This document shows positions 18,454 through 27,567 of a stretch of DNA of 64,000 nt, piece after piece. The notes under the pieces were generated by a model. It was not told where the DNA came from, did no database searches, and saw only the letters and a list, made by a program, of their open reading frames with translations. A program made the position numbers and the translations under genes. The stretch covers positions 87,963-151,962 of the forward strand of contig DASSKK010000063.1 in the NCBI GenBank assembly GCA_035690495.1. The letters run 5' to 3'. The DNA comes from DASSKK01 sp035690495. Lineage in GTDB: Bacteria; Actinomycetota; Actinomycetes; Propionibacteriales; Nocardioidaceae. How positions within the stretch are numbered: the first letter of the stretch is position 1; every line of letters starts with the position of its first letter.

Positions 18454-18858
18454 ATGACCGAGACAGAAGCCGGTTCACACGATGCCGGCCGCACTCGTCC
18501 GGGCGGTCGGCGCGCCCGGCTCGGCGCGTACGGCGAGAGCTACGCCGCGGGGTACCTGGTGCAGCGCGGGATGGTCCTGCTGGACCGGAACTGGCGCTGC
18601 GAGATGGGCGAGATCGATCTCGTTCTGCGCGAGGGACCGGTGCTGGTGGTCTGCGAGGTGAAGACCCGCTCCTCGACCCGCTTCGGGTCGACCATCGAGG
18701 CGGTCGACGAGCAGAAGGCGGCCCGGCTGCGCCGGCTCGCGGCCCGGTGGGTCGCGACGCACGACGAGCACCCGCCGGAGATCCGCATCGACGTGCTCGG
18801 CCTGCTCCTCGAACCGGGCCGTGAGCCCCGGGTCGACCACGTGCGGGGTGTCGGATGA
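18454..18858 (+). CDS. yraN: YraN/UPF0102 family nuclease-like protein
   Basis: A 134-residue protein with the restriction-endonuclease-like core: GEIDLVLREGPVLVVCEVKTR contains the Asp and the ExK of the catalytic site. A helix RLGAYGESYAAGYLVQRG precedes it. The cellular role is unsettled; the position upstream of comM and dprA is conserved and suggests a link to processing of incoming DNA. It follows a 124-base gap after DUF2469 and its stop overlaps the comM ATG. Confidence 0.92.
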   Translation: MTETEAGSHDAGRTRPGGRRARLGAYGESYAAGYLVQRGMVLLDRNWRCEMGEIDLVLREGPVLVVCEVKTRSSTRFGSTIEAVDEQKAARLRRLAARWVATHDEHPPEIRIDVLGLLLEPGREPRVDHVRGVG

Positions 18859-20444
18859 GTGTCGCCACCACACGCACCATCTCCCTGCAAGGAGCGACCG
18901 GCCACCTGATCGACGTGCAGGTGGACCTCTCCCACGGCTTGGTGAAGACCGCTCTGGTGGGCAGGGCGGACTCGGCTATCCAGGAGGGCCGGGACCGGTG
19001 CCGTGCGGCGGTGACCAACAGCGGCTACGAGTGGCCGGCAACCCGGCGGGTGACGATCCTGCTCTCGCCCGCAGACCTGCCCAAGCGCGGTCCGCACTTC
19101 GACCTCGCGATCGCCGTGGGCATCCTGGCGGCCATCGGCCAGGTGCCGAAACAGGCGCTGGACGGCGTGGTGCTGATCGGCGAGCTGACCCTGGACGGGC
19201 GGCTCCGGTCGGTGCCCGGGGTGCTGCCGATGGCGATGGCAGCCGCCGCGCGCGGCATCACCACCGCGATCGTGCCCGAGCCGCAGGCCGACGAGGCGGC
19301 GCTGGTCCCGGGGATGACCGTGCTCGGCGTCCGGTCGCTGCGCCAGGTGACCGCGCACTTCCGCGGTGAGCCGCTGCCGGGCGCCCCTGCAGTCGAGCCG
19401 CTGGCCAGCGCCCCACTGCTGTCCTGGCGCGGCGAGGAGCGACTCGCCGACCTCGACCTCGCCGACGTGATCGGGATGGCCGACGGGCGCTTCGCCCTCG
19501 AGGTGACCGCCGCCGGTGGCCACCACCTGATGCTGTCCGGCCCGAAGGGCGCCGGGAAGACCACCCTCGCCGAGCGGCTGCCAGGTCTCCTGCCCGACCT
19601 CACGCTGGAGGAGGCGCTCGAGCTGAGCGCGATCTACTCCCTGTCCGGTGACCTGCCGACCGGTCAGACGCTGATCACCCGCCCGCCGTTCCGGGCTCCG
19701 CACCACTCCGCGTCCACGGCCAGTCTGCTCGGTGGCGGCAGCGGACGGGTGCGCCCGGGAGAAGTGAGCCGGGCCCACACGGGGGCGCTCTTCCTCGACG
19801 AGTTCCCGTTCTTCAACGCCGGGATCGTCGAGGCGCTGCGCCAGCCGCTGGAGAGCGGCGAGATCACCATCGCTCGCGGCGAAGAGCAGGCGACGTTCCC
19901 GGCTCGCGCGATCGTGGTGCTCGCCTGCAACCCGTGCCCGTGCGGCGACTACCACCCCACCGACCGCGACAACCGCTGCACATGCACCGAGATCGCGCGT
20001 CGCGAGTATCGCAAGAAGCTCAGCGGCCCGGTTGTCGACCGGATCGACATCGTGCGCCACGTGGAACCGGTGGCCCCGCACGCCTTCCGCGACCCGCTGT
20101 CGTGTCCGGAGCCCACGCGCGCGGTGCGGTCCCGGGTCACCGAGGCACGCGAGCGCGCCGCGGCTCGTCTCGCGGACACGCCGTGGCGGGTGAACGCCGA
20201 CGTGCCGGGCGCGGCGCTGCGCGAGCGCTGGCCGCTCAGCGCCGCGGCCGCGGACCTGGTCGAGGACCGCGTATACGCCGGCGCACTCACTCGTCGCGGT
20301 GCCACACGGGTACACCGACTGGCCTGGACGGTGGCCGATCTGGCCGGGCGTGATCAGCCCGGCCTGGACGACACAGACACCGCTCTGCGGCTGCGCACCG
20401 GGGCGCCCTTGGCGCTGTCGGCCCTGGAGAGGAGAGCCGGATGA
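18855..20444 (+). CDS. comM: ComM-like AAA+ ATPase (YifB, Mg-chelatase-like)
   Basis: A 529-residue ComM homologue. The N-terminal Lon-like domain (1-170) precedes the AAA+ module with Walker A GPKGAGKTT near 230 and Walker B ALFLDEFPFF near 315. Cysteines in ACNPCPCGDY mark the Mg-chelatase subfamily. In Vibrio and Haemophilus ComM is a branch-migration helicase aiding natural transformation. Coupled to yraN by ATGA and to dprA by ATGA. Confidence 0.94.
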   Translation: MSVATTRTISLQGATGHLIDVQVDLSHGLVKTALVGRADSAIQEGRDRCRAAVTNSGYEWPATRRVTILLSPADLPKRGPHFDLAIAVGILAAIGQVPKQALDGVVLIGELTLDGRLRSVPGVLPMAMAAAARGITTAIVPEPQADEAALVPGMTVLGVRSLRQVTAHFRGEPLPGAPAVEPLASAPLLSWRGEERLADLDLADVIGMADGRFALEVTAAGGHHLMLSGPKGAGKTTLAERLPGLLPDLTLEEALELSAIYSLSGDLPTGQTLITRPPFRAPHHSASTASLLGGGSGRVRPGEVSRAHTGALFLDEFPFFNAGIVEALRQPLESGEITIARGEEQATFPARAIVVLACNPCPCGDYHPTDRDNRCTCTEIARREYRKKLSGPVVDRIDIVRHVEPVAPHAFRDPLSCPEPTRAVRSRVTEARERAAARLADTPWRVNADVPGAALRERWPLSAAAADLVEDRVYAGALTRRGATRVHRLAWTVADLAGRDQPGLDDTDTALRLRTGAPLALSALERRAG

Positions 20445-21601
20445 ACGACCGGGAGGCGCGTGTCGCACTGAACCGGCTCGGCGAGCCCGGAGACGTCCGG
20501 ATGAGCGGGCTGGTCGCCGAGCTGGGGGCCGAGCGCGTCTACACGCTGCTCAGGGACGAGCGCGAGATCACCGGCATCTACACCGACGTGGCCCAGCGGC
20601 TGCGCGGACTGGACCCGGCAGCCGACCTCGCGCAGGCCGACGCGCGCGGGATCCGGTTCGTGTGCCCCGGCGACGAGGAGTGGCCGTCCGGCCTGGACGC
20701 CCTGAGCGGCTGCGAGCCGATCTACCGGCGCGGTGGCGCCCCGCTCGGCCTGTGGGTGCGTGGACCCCTTTCGCTGCGCGAGGCATGCGCTCGTGCGGTC
20801 TCGGTGGTCGGCTCCCGCTCGGCGACGACGTACGGGGTGGACGTCGCCTCCGCGATCGCCGCCCACGTCGCGGGCCAGGGGTTCTGCGTGGTCTCGGGCG
20901 CTGCGTTCGGCATCGACCAGGCCGCACACCGTGGTGCGATCGCCGCCCCCGGTCCCACGATGGCTGTCCTGGCGTGCGGCGTCGACCGGGCCTACCCGGC
21001 GGCGCACCGGCCGCTGCTGGACTACCTCGCCGACAACGGGCTGGTGGTGTCCGAGGTGCCGGTGGGATGTGCGCCGACCCGTCTGCGGTTCCTGTCTCGC
21101 AACAGGCTGATCGCCGCGCTCGCCCAGGGCACGGTCGTGGTCGAGGCGGCGGTCCGCAGCGGAGCGCTGAACACCGCAAGCTGGACGGTGCGGCTGTCCC
21201 GGGTGCTGATGGGCGTGCCCGGCCCGGTGACGAGCGCACCGTCCGAAGGCGTGCACGAGCTGATCCGCTCCGGAGGAGCCACGCTGGTCACCCGTGGCGA
21301 GGACGTCCTGGAGCTGGTGGCCCCGGCCGGCGAGCACCTGACGGCCCCGCACCGCGGGCCGATGCGGCCGCGAGACCGGTTGTCCGGGCTGGACCAGCAG
21401 GTGCTCGACGCGGTTCCTCTCGCGCAGGCCGTGCCTGCCCACTCGATCGCCAGGACCGCAGGGCTCGGCGCGCGGGTGGTCGTCTCGACGTTGTCGCGGC
21501 TGCGGGGTGGCGGCTTCGTCGAGCACGACGAGGCGGGATGGAGGCTCGGCCCGGCGGCCCTCGACGCGTCGTTGACGCCGTCTCCGCGAAGGCCCGCGTA
21601 A
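20441..21601 (+). CDS. dprA: DNA processing protein DprA
   Basis: DprA loads RecA on incoming single-stranded DNA. The 386-residue protein has the Rossmann-like core with VSVVGSRSATTYG, VVSGAAFGIDQAAHRGA, YPAAHRPLLD and RFLSRNRLIAALAQGTVVVEA, then a C-terminal winged-helix-like domain from about 310 to the end. The ATG overlaps the comM TGA. Whether the organism is naturally competent cannot be told from this window. Confidence 0.95.
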   Translation: MNDREARVALNRLGEPGDVRMSGLVAELGAERVYTLLRDEREITGIYTDVAQRLRGLDPAADLAQADARGIRFVCPGDEEWPSGLDALSGCEPIYRRGGAPLGLWVRGPLSLREACARAVSVVGSRSATTYGVDVASAIAAHVAGQGFCVVSGAAFGIDQAAHRGAIAAPGPTMAVLACGVDRAYPAAHRPLLDYLADNGLVVSEVPVGCAPTRLRFLSRNRLIAALAQGTVVVEAAVRSGALNTASWTVRLSRVLMGVPGPVTSAPSEGVHELIRSGGATLVTRGEDVLELVAPAGEHLTAPHRGPMRPRDRLSGLDQQVLDAVPLAQAVPAHSIARTAGLGARVVVSTLSRLRGGGFVEHDEAGWRLGPAALDASLTPSPRRPA

Positions 21602-21611
21602 CCTCTGGACC

Positions 21612-22595
21612 ATGGCAGCCACCGGTCAGAACGGCGACGGGCTCCCCGGGTCGATGGCTCGGACGCTCGAGGAGTACGCCCGTCACCTGCGGGCCGAGCG
21701 CGACCTGTCCGCGCACACGGTGCGCGCCTACCTCGGCGATGTCGAGAGCATGTTCGAGCACGCCGCCCGGCTCGGCCGGCGCGAGGTGGGCGAGGTGGAT
21801 CTGCGCACGCTGCGCAGCTGGCTCGCCAACCAGCAGACTCTCGGCAAGACGCGAGCCACCCTCGCGCGTCGTGCCACCGCCGTCCGGGTCTTCACGGCGT
21901 GGGCACACCACACGGGTCGCGCCGACACCGATGCGGGGGCGCTGCTGGTCTCGCCCAAGCCTCGCCGGGCGCTGCCTGATGCGCTGCGCGTCGAGCAGGC
22001 GCGGGAGCTGCTGGAGGCTGCGTGCCGACAGGCCGACGACGGAAGCCCGATCGGTCGGCGCGACACGGCGATCCTGGAGCTGCTCTACGCCACCGGCATC
22101 CGGGTCGGCGAGCTGTGCGGCCTCGACGTCGACGACGTGGACCATGAGCGCCGCGTGGTGCGCGTGCTCGGCAAGGGCCGCAAGGAGCGGACCGTGCCGT
22201 ACGGCGTGCCCGCCGGCCGCGCGCTGTCCGGTTGGCTCGCGGCCCGGGCCGCTGTGCTCGCCCCCCGCCACGTCGCTGTGCCGGCCCCCCACCCCACCCA
22301 GGCAAAGCCCGTCGGGGGAGCGGCCCTGTTCCTCGGGGCCCGGGGGGCACGCATCGACCAGCGGACAGTGCGCAGACTGGTGCACACCAGACTCGCCGAC
22401 GTGCCGGGCGCTCCCGACCTGGGACCGCACGGACTCCGGCACTCCGCGGCGACCCATCTGCTCGAGGGCGGAGCGGACCTGCGCAGCGTGCAGGAGCTGC
22501 TCGGGCACGCCTCGCTGGCCACCACACAGATCTACACCCACGTGTCCGGAGAGCGGTTGCGCGCCGCCTACCAGCAGGCGCACCCTCGCGCCTGA
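21612..22595 (+). CDS. xerC: Tyrosine recombinase of the XerC type
   Basis: A 327-residue site-specific recombinase. The N-terminal SAM-like domain (LEEYARHLRAERDLSAHTVR) precedes the catalytic domain with Arg in YATGIRVGELCGL, HGLRHSAATHL, LGHASLATTQIYTHV and the Tyr nucleophile in the last. XerC with XerD resolves chromosome dimers at dif. It sits 10 bases after dprA as in other actinobacteria and is chromosomal housekeeping, not a phage integrase. Confidence 0.93.
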   Translation: MAATGQNGDGLPGSMARTLEEYARHLRAERDLSAHTVRAYLGDVESMFEHAARLGRREVGEVDLRTLRSWLANQQTLGKTRATLARRATAVRVFTAWAHHTGRADTDAGALLVSPKPRRALPDALRVEQARELLEAACRQADDGSPIGRRDTAILELLYATGIRVGELCGLDVDDVDHERRVVRVLGKGRKERTVPYGVPAGRALSGWLAARAAVLAPRHVAVPAPHPTQAKPVGGAALFLGARGARIDQRTVRRLVHTRLADVPGAPDLGPHGLRHSAATHLLEGGADLRSVQELLGHASLATTQIYTHVSGERLRAAYQQAHPRA

Positions 22596-22604
22596 GGGGC
22601 GTCG

Positions 22605-23108
22605 TCAGGCGAGCGGAAGCAGCCGCACCGGCCCGCCGCCGACCAGCGTCAGCGGATCCAGGTAGTGCTCGGCTCCCTCGATCAGGCCCCAGTGCAGGCA
22701 TGCCCGTGGCAGGCAGTGGGAGCCTGCCATGGTCAGCCGGCCGATCACCTCGTCCCGCGCCACCCGTTGGCCGACACGCACCGTGGCGGCCACCGGCTCG
22801 TACGTCGTGCGCGTGTCGCCGTGCGTGACGACCACGATGCCGACACCGGCGATGGTGCCGGCGAACGACACGGTGCCGCCTTCGCTGGCGTGCACCGGCT
22901 CGCCGACCTGTCCGGCGAGGTCGACGCCGCGGTGCCCGGATCCCCAGGGCGCGTCCGGCGGGTCGAAGCCCTCCACGACGTGGTGCGCCGGCTGCACCGG
23001 CCAGGCCCCGGTCGCGGGCACCGGCATCCCAGGATCCGTCGGGGCGGGCGTCACCGCGCCGATCCCGGCCAGGGTGACGCTGAGCAGCAGCTGCACCAGG
23101 GCGTTCAT
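22605..23108 (-). CDS. Secreted M23/LytM-domain protein, probably degenerate
   Basis: A 167-residue protein with an N-terminal signal peptide (to about residue 22) and a LytM fold: the first zinc ligands in HRGVDLAG, GGTVSFAG, THGDTRTTYEP, and a final CLHWGL. In active M23 endopeptidases this last motif is HxH; here the first His, the catalytic one, is Cys (ACLHWG), while the metal-binding His remains. It may bind peptidoglycan or activate another hydrolase rather than cut. It is convergent with xerC, 9 bases apart. Confidence 0.86.
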   Translation of the reverse strand: MNALVQLLLSVTLAGIGAVTPAPTDPGMPVPATGAWPVQPAHHVVEGFDPPDAPWGSGHRGVDLAGQVGEPVHASEGGTVSFAGTIAGVGIVVVTHGDTRTTYEPVAATVRVGQRVARDEVIGRLTMAGSHCLPRACLHWGLIEGAEHYLDPLTLVGGGPVRLLPLA

Positions 23109-23481
23109 GCTTCGGAGGGTCGCGCACGCCGGCGGCTACCGCCAGCCCGAGGCCGTGAGCTGTGCACAGGCCGCAGCCGTGCGCGGTTGGGGACAGGATC
23201 GGGCCCGGCCGGTGAGGTGCGGCGGCTCGATTGGTTCCGCACGTCCGTGTTCGGATAGCATGGATGCGCACCATCCAGCAACCCGCCTGGTCGGTCGCCG
23301 CATCGGCTACGGCATGGGTTGACTTCGCACGCCCGACCTCGCGTGTCTGTTCGGTCCCCGCAGCGCCCGCTGCGGGGTGCGGGCCCGCCGGGCGTCAGGG
23401 CAGGGAGCATCCGCTCCCTGCGACAACCGACCCGGTTCACCGGTGCTCCCGGTGAGCCACGAAGGAAGAGGACCGACCGTC
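23109..23481 (+). promoter_or_regulatory. 373-base region upstream of rpsB: promoter and leader hairpins
   Basis: No gene is seen here. TTGGTT (23231) and TAGCAT (23256), 19 bases apart, are the best promoter candidate. In the leader, CAGGGAGC and GCTCCCTG form a perfect 8-pair hairpin around ATCC, near 23400-23420. A second hairpin, CACCGG against CCGGTG, lies just before the AGGAAGAGGA ribosome binding site. A leader of about 215 bases fits autoregulation by S2, known for rpsB in other bacteria; here it is inferred. Confidence 0.4.
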
Positions 23482-24396
23482 ATGGCCGTCGTCACCATGC
23501 GCCAGCTCCTGGAGAGCGGCGTCCACTTCGGGCACCAGACCCGCCGGTGGAACCCGAAGATGAAGCGCTTCATCATGACCGAGCGCAACGGGATATACAT
23601 CATCGACCTGCAGCAGTCGCTGTCCTACATCGACCGCAGCTACGCGTTCATCAAGGACACCGTCGCCAAGGGCGGCGCGATCATGTTCGTCGGCACCAAG
23701 CGGCAGGCGCAGGAGGCCATCGCCGAGCAGGCCACCCGCGTGGGCATGCCGTATGTGAACCAGCGGTGGCTGGGCGGGATGCTGACGAACTTCGCGACCG
23801 TGCACCAGCGGATCAACCGGCTCAAGGAACTCGACGAGATCGACTTCGAGGACGTCGCGGGCAGTGGCCGCACGAAGAAGGAGCTGCTCGGCCTCAAGCG
23901 CGAGAGGGACAAGCTCGAGAAGACGCTGGGCGGGATCCGCGAGATGACCCGTACCCCCTCGGCGATCTGGGTCGTCGACACGAAGAAGGAGCACCTTGCC
24001 GTCGAGGAGGCGCGCAAGCTGCGGATCCCGATCATCGGCATTCTGGACACCAACTGCGACCCGGACGAGGTCGACTACGCGATCCCAGGCAACGACGACG
24101 CGATCCGGGCGGTCAGCCTGCTCACGCGGGTGGTGGCAGACGCCGTCGCCGACGGTCTGATCGCCCGCTCGGGCGCCAAGACCGGCGCAGAGGACGGTGA
24201 GAGCGTGGGCGCCGAGGAGCCACTCGCCGAGTGGGAGCGCGAGCTGCTGTCCGGCGAGGCCGACACGGCGGCCGTCAAGGCGACCGAGGGGCAACCTGCC
24301 GAGTCCTCCGCGCCGGTCGCGCCAGCAGAGACGGCCGAGGCGCCGAAGGACGAGCAGGGCGAGCATGACGAGCAGGGCGAGCAGCCCACCCCCTGA
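23482..24396 (+). CDS. rpsB: 30S ribosomal protein S2
   Basis: A 304-residue S2. The core is typical: AVVTMRQLLESGVHFGHQTR, WNPKMKRFIMTERNGIYIID, NQRWLGGMLTNFATV and IPIIGILDTNCDPDEVDY. The C-terminal 60 residues are an acidic Glu/Ala/Gln-rich extension (PKDEQGEHDEQGEQPTP), longer than in E. coli. The ATG is preceded by AGGAAGAGGA. First gene of rpsB-tsf-pyrH-frr. Confidence 0.97.
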   Translation: MAVVTMRQLLESGVHFGHQTRRWNPKMKRFIMTERNGIYIIDLQQSLSYIDRSYAFIKDTVAKGGAIMFVGTKRQAQEAIAEQATRVGMPYVNQRWLGGMLTNFATVHQRINRLKELDEIDFEDVAGSGRTKKELLGLKRERDKLEKTLGGIREMTRTPSAIWVVDTKKEHLAVEEARKLRIPIIGILDTNCDPDEVDYAIPGNDDAIRAVSLLTRVVADAVADGLIARSGAKTGAEDGESVGAEEPLAEWERELLSGEADTAAVKATEGQPAESSAPVAPAETAEAPKDEQGEHDEQGEQPTP

Positions 24397-24467
24397 CGGC
24401 CGCCGGCGGTCCAGCTCAGCACTCATCCACATCCCTGAACCTGACAAGCGACGAGGTAGACACACCG

Positions 24468-25283
24468 ATGGCGAACATCACCGCCGCAGACGTCAAGCGT
24501 CTGCGCGACCTGACCAGCGCAGGCATGATGGACAGCAAGAAGGCCCTGGAGGAGACCGGAGGCGACTTCGACAAGGCCGTCGAGGTGCTCCGCGTCAAGG
24601 GTGCTGCGAAGGCAGCGAAGCGGGGGGCCGAGCGCACCGCGTCGGCCGGCCTCGTGGCGACCGCCGGTAGGGCTCTGGTCGAGCTGAACTGCGAGACCGA
24701 CTTCGTGGCCAAGAACGACGAGTTCGTCGCGGTCGCCCAGCAGGTCGCATCCGTCGCCGACCGGACCCGGGCCGCAGACGCCGCCGCGCTGGCGGAGGCG
24801 CCGATGGACGGGGCGACGGTCGGACAGGCCGTGGAGGGGCTCGCGGTCAAGCTCGGCGAGAAGGTCCACCTGGGGCGGGTCGCCGTGTTCGACGGGCAGG
24901 TGGTCAGCTACATGCACCGCCGTTCCGCGGAGCTGCCCCCAGCGGTCGGAGTGCTCGTCGAGTACACCGGCAACGACGAGGCCGCCGCACGCGGCGCCGC
25001 CATGCAGGTTGCCGCGATGCGGCCGACGTACGTCTCCCGTGAAGAGGTACCCGCCGATCTGGTCGCGAAGGAGCGCGAGATCGCCGAGGCCACCGCTCGC
25101 GAGGAGGGCAGGCCGGAGCAGGCGATGCCCAAGATCATCGAGGGCCGGTTGAACGGCTTCTTCAAGGACGTCGCGCTGCTGGACCAGCCGTCGGTCCAGG
25201 AAGCCAAGACCTCGGTCAAGTCCGTGCTCGACGCTGCCGGCGTCACGGTGACCCGGTTCGCACGCTTCGAGGTCGGCGCCTGA
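24468..25283 (+). CDS. tsf: Translation elongation factor Ts
   Basis: EF-Ts releases GDP from EF-Tu. The 271-residue protein has the UBA-like N-terminus (DVKRLRDLTSAGMMDSKKAL), the core signature ELNCETDFVAKNDEF and two dimerisation subdomains, then a C-terminal helix with NGFFKDVALLDQP. It is 71 bases after rpsB and clearly in the same operon. Confidence 0.97.
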   Translation: MANITAADVKRLRDLTSAGMMDSKKALEETGGDFDKAVEVLRVKGAAKAAKRGAERTASAGLVATAGRALVELNCETDFVAKNDEFVAVAQQVASVADRTRAADAAALAEAPMDGATVGQAVEGLAVKLGEKVHLGRVAVFDGQVVSYMHRRSAELPPAVGVLVEYTGNDEAAARGAAMQVAAMRPTYVSREEVPADLVAKEREIAEATAREEGRPEQAMPKIIEGRLNGFFKDVALLDQPSVQEAKTSVKSVLDAAGVTVTRFARFEVGA

Positions 25284-25305
25284 ACCACCCCACCGGTTCC
25301 GGCGG

Positions 25306-25344
25306 TAGGGTGCGGTCCAGGTCCGCAGGGCAGGGCCGCACCTC
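25306..25344 (+). promoter_or_regulatory. Candidate internal promoter and leader hairpin before pyrH
   Basis: TAGGGT (25306-25311) fits the -10 pattern. Downstream, GTGCGGTCC can pair with GGGCCGCAC (8 of 9 pairs) just ahead of the GAAGGGA ribosome binding site. This may give pyrH expression independent of tsf. Confidence 0.3.
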
Positions 25345-25362
25345 TCGGCGAAGGGAACATCG

Positions 25363-26088
25363 ATGACCGGCTACCAGCGAGTCCTCCTCAAGCTGTCGGG
25401 CGAGGTCTTCGGTGGTGGGAAGGTCGGCGTCGACCCCGACGTGGTGTCGGTGATCGCCGAGGAGATCGTCGGTGTCGCCGAGTACGGCGTCCAGGTCGCG
25501 GCGGTCGTCGGGGGAGGCAACTTCTTCCGCGGAGCCGAGCTGCAGCAGCACGGGATGGACCGCTCGCGAGCCGACTACATGGGCATGCTGGGCACCGTGA
25601 TGAACTGCCTGGCACTGCAGGACTTCCTGGAGAAGCAGGGCGTCGAGACCCGGGTGCAGAGCGCGATCACCATGGGCCAGGTGGCCGAGCCGTACATCCC
25701 GCGACGGGCGATCCGCCACCTCGAGAAGGGTCGGGTGGTGATCTTCGGCGCCGGCGCCGGACTGCCCTACTTCTCCACCGACACGGTCGCCGCCCAGCGG
25801 GCGCTCGAGACCAAGTGCGATGTCGTGCTGATGGCCAAGAGCGGCGTCGACGGCGTCTACTCCGCCGACCCGCGCAAGGATCCCACCGCGCACAAGCTCG
25901 ACACCCTCACCTACCAGGAGGCACTCCAGCGCGGGCTGCGCATCGCCGACGCCACAGCGTTCGCCCTATGCATGGAGTACAGGATGCCGATGATCGTGTT
26001 CGGCACCCAGGAGCGGGGCAACATCCTGCGCGTCGTGCAGGGTGAGAAGATTGGCACGCTGGTCAGCACGGACGGCGCAGCGCCCTAA
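25363..26088 (+). CDS. pyrH: UMP kinase
   Basis: PyrH phosphorylates UMP to UDP for pyrimidine nucleotide synthesis. The 241-residue protein is an amino-acid-kinase fold enzyme with RVLLKLSGEVFGG at the N-terminus, VVGGGNFFRGAEL, DYMGMLGTVMN, AGAGLPYFSTDTVAAQRA and DGVYSADPRKDPTAHK. The length is normal. It keeps its conserved place between tsf and frr. Confidence 0.96.
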   Translation: MTGYQRVLLKLSGEVFGGGKVGVDPDVVSVIAEEIVGVAEYGVQVAAVVGGGNFFRGAELQQHGMDRSRADYMGMLGTVMNCLALQDFLEKQGVETRVQSAITMGQVAEPYIPRRAIRHLEKGRVVIFGAGAGLPYFSTDTVAAQRALETKCDVVLMAKSGVDGVYSADPRKDPTAHKLDTLTYQEALQRGLRIADATAFALCMEYRMPMIVFGTQERGNILRVVQGEKIGTLVSTDGAAP

Positions 26089-26149
26089 CCTGGTCCGAGC
26101 AGCTCGACCGGTGCCGACGATCCCTACGATCGACCATCCAGGAGTAGCC

Positions 26150-26707
26150 GTGATCAACCAGACGCTGAACGAGGCCGACCAGAAGATGGACAAGGCCGTC
26201 GAGGTGACGCGCGAGGACTTCGCGGCGATCCGCACCGGACGGGCCAACCCGTCGATGTTCCACAAGCTGACCGCCGACTACTACGGCGCGCCCACGCCTC
26301 TCCAGCAGCTGGCGTCGTTCACCGCGCCGGAGGCCCGGGTGATCATCATCGCCCCCTACGACGCGAGCTCGCTTCCCGCGATCGAGCGAGCGATCCGCGA
26401 CTCCGACCTCGGGGTGAACCCCACCGACGACGGCAAGACGATCCGGGTCACCCTGCCCGAGCTGACCGAGGAACGCCGCAAGGACTACATCAAGATGGCC
26501 CGGACGAAGGCCGAGGACGGCAGGATCGCGATTCGCAACATCCGCCGGCACGCCAAGCAGACCCTGGAGAAGGCCGAGAAGGACGGTGAGGTCGGCAAGG
26601 ACGACGTCACCGGGGCCGAGAAGCGCCTGGACGCGCTGACCAAGAAGCACACCGATGCGGTCGACGACATGCTCAAGCACAAGGAGTCGGAGCTCCTCGA
26701 AGTGTGA
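26150..26707 (+). CDS. frr: Ribosome recycling factor
   Basis: RRF splits post-termination ribosomes with EF-G. It is exactly 185 residues, the standard length, with the three-helix-bundle sequence AIRTGRANPSMFHKLTADYY, IRVTLPELTEERRKDYIKMA and RNIRRHAKQTLEKAEKDGE. The GTG start follows GGAG by 5 bases and starts the family's usual INQTLNEADQKM. A longer in-frame start overlapping pyrH is rejected. The stop overlaps the GTG of cdsA. Confidence 0.97.
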   Translation: MINQTLNEADQKMDKAVEVTREDFAAIRTGRANPSMFHKLTADYYGAPTPLQQLASFTAPEARVIIIAPYDASSLPAIERAIRDSDLGVNPTDDGKTIRVTLPELTEERRKDYIKMARTKAEDGRIAIRNIRRHAKQTLEKAEKDGEVGKDDVTGAEKRLDALTKKHTDAVDDMLKHKESELLEV

Positions 26708-27567
26708 GCGGCTCACCCGCGATGAGCGCCGCCGAGAAGACTCCCGGCGAACCGAGTCCCAGCAGAGCGGGACGCGATCTCCCGGCCGCGATCGCCTCCG
26801 GAGTCGGTCTCGGCCTGGCGATCATCGCCTCGCTGGTGTTCTGGAAGCCGGCGTTCATGTTCATCGTGGTCGCCGCGGTGCTGGTCGCCGTCTGGGAGCT
26901 CGGCCAGGCCTTCCGCAGCGCCGAGATCGTGCTTCCCCGCGTGCCGGTGATGATCGGCGGGGTGGCGATGGTGGGGGTCGCGTTCCGGTTCGGCTCGGCT
27001 GCACTGGTGATCGCCACCGCGGTCACGTGCCTGACGGCGATGCTGTGGCGGCTGCGGCGCGGGATCGACGGCTATGTCAGGGACGTGACTGCGGCGGTGT
27101 TCACCACCGTCTACGTGCCGTTCCTCGGCGGCTTTGTGGCCCTGTTGCTGGCCGGCAGGCAAGGGGCCGCGGCGATCGTCACGTTCATCCTGGTCACGAT
27201 CGCCTCCGACATCGGCGGCTACTCAGTCGGTGTGCTGCTGGGACGGCATCCGATGGCGCCGGTGATCTCTCCGAAGAAGTCCTGGGAAGGGTTCGCCGGA
27301 TCGGTCGGCTGCTGCGTGCTCGCGGGGTGGCTGACCGTGACCTACCTGCTCGATGGGCGCTGGTGGGTGGGGGTGATCCTCGGTCTGGTCGCGGTGGTGG
27401 CGGCGACGCTCGGCGACCTGTGCGAGTCGGTGATCAAGCGCGACCTCGGGATCAAGGACATGTCGCACATCCTGCCCGGGCACGGAGGGCTGATGGACCG
27501 CCTCGACTCGCTGCTGGCCACCGCCGCCCCGGTCTGGCTGATCCTGCACTACCTGGTGTTCCGGTGA
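26704..27567 (+). CDS. cdsA: Phosphatidate cytidylyltransferase
   Basis: CdsA makes CDP-diacylglycerol, the precursor of phospholipids. The 287-residue protein has about eight membrane spans and the C-terminal signature SPKKSWEGFAGSVGCCV plus GDLCESVIKRDLGIKDMSHILPGHGGLMDRLDS, which contains the conserved acidic and His residues. The GTG overlaps the frr TGA. The N-terminal 25 residues are polar and cytoplasmic. Confidence 0.95.
   Translation: MSGSPAMSAAEKTPGEPSPSRAGRDLPAAIASGVGLGLAIIASLVFWKPAFMFIVVAAVLVAVWELGQAFRSAEIVLPRVPVMIGGVAMVGVAFRFGSAALVIATAVTCLTAMLWRLRRGIDGYVRDVTAAVFTTVYVPFLGGFVALLLAGRQGAAAIVTFILVTIASDIGGYSVGVLLGRHPMAPVISPKKSWEGFAGSVGCCVLAGWLTVTYLLDGRWWVGVILGLVAVVAATLGDLCESVIKRDLGIKDMSHILPGHGGLMDRLDSLLATAAPVWLILHYLVFR

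Noticed and set aside
21612..22595. The XerC-type recombinase as an integrase of a mobile element
   Set aside because: It is in the conserved dprA-xerC position, and no attachment-site duplication or phage gene is near.
26042..26149. Upstream start for frr inside pyrH
   Set aside because: The GTG at 26150 gives exactly the standard 185 residues and has a good ribosome binding site.
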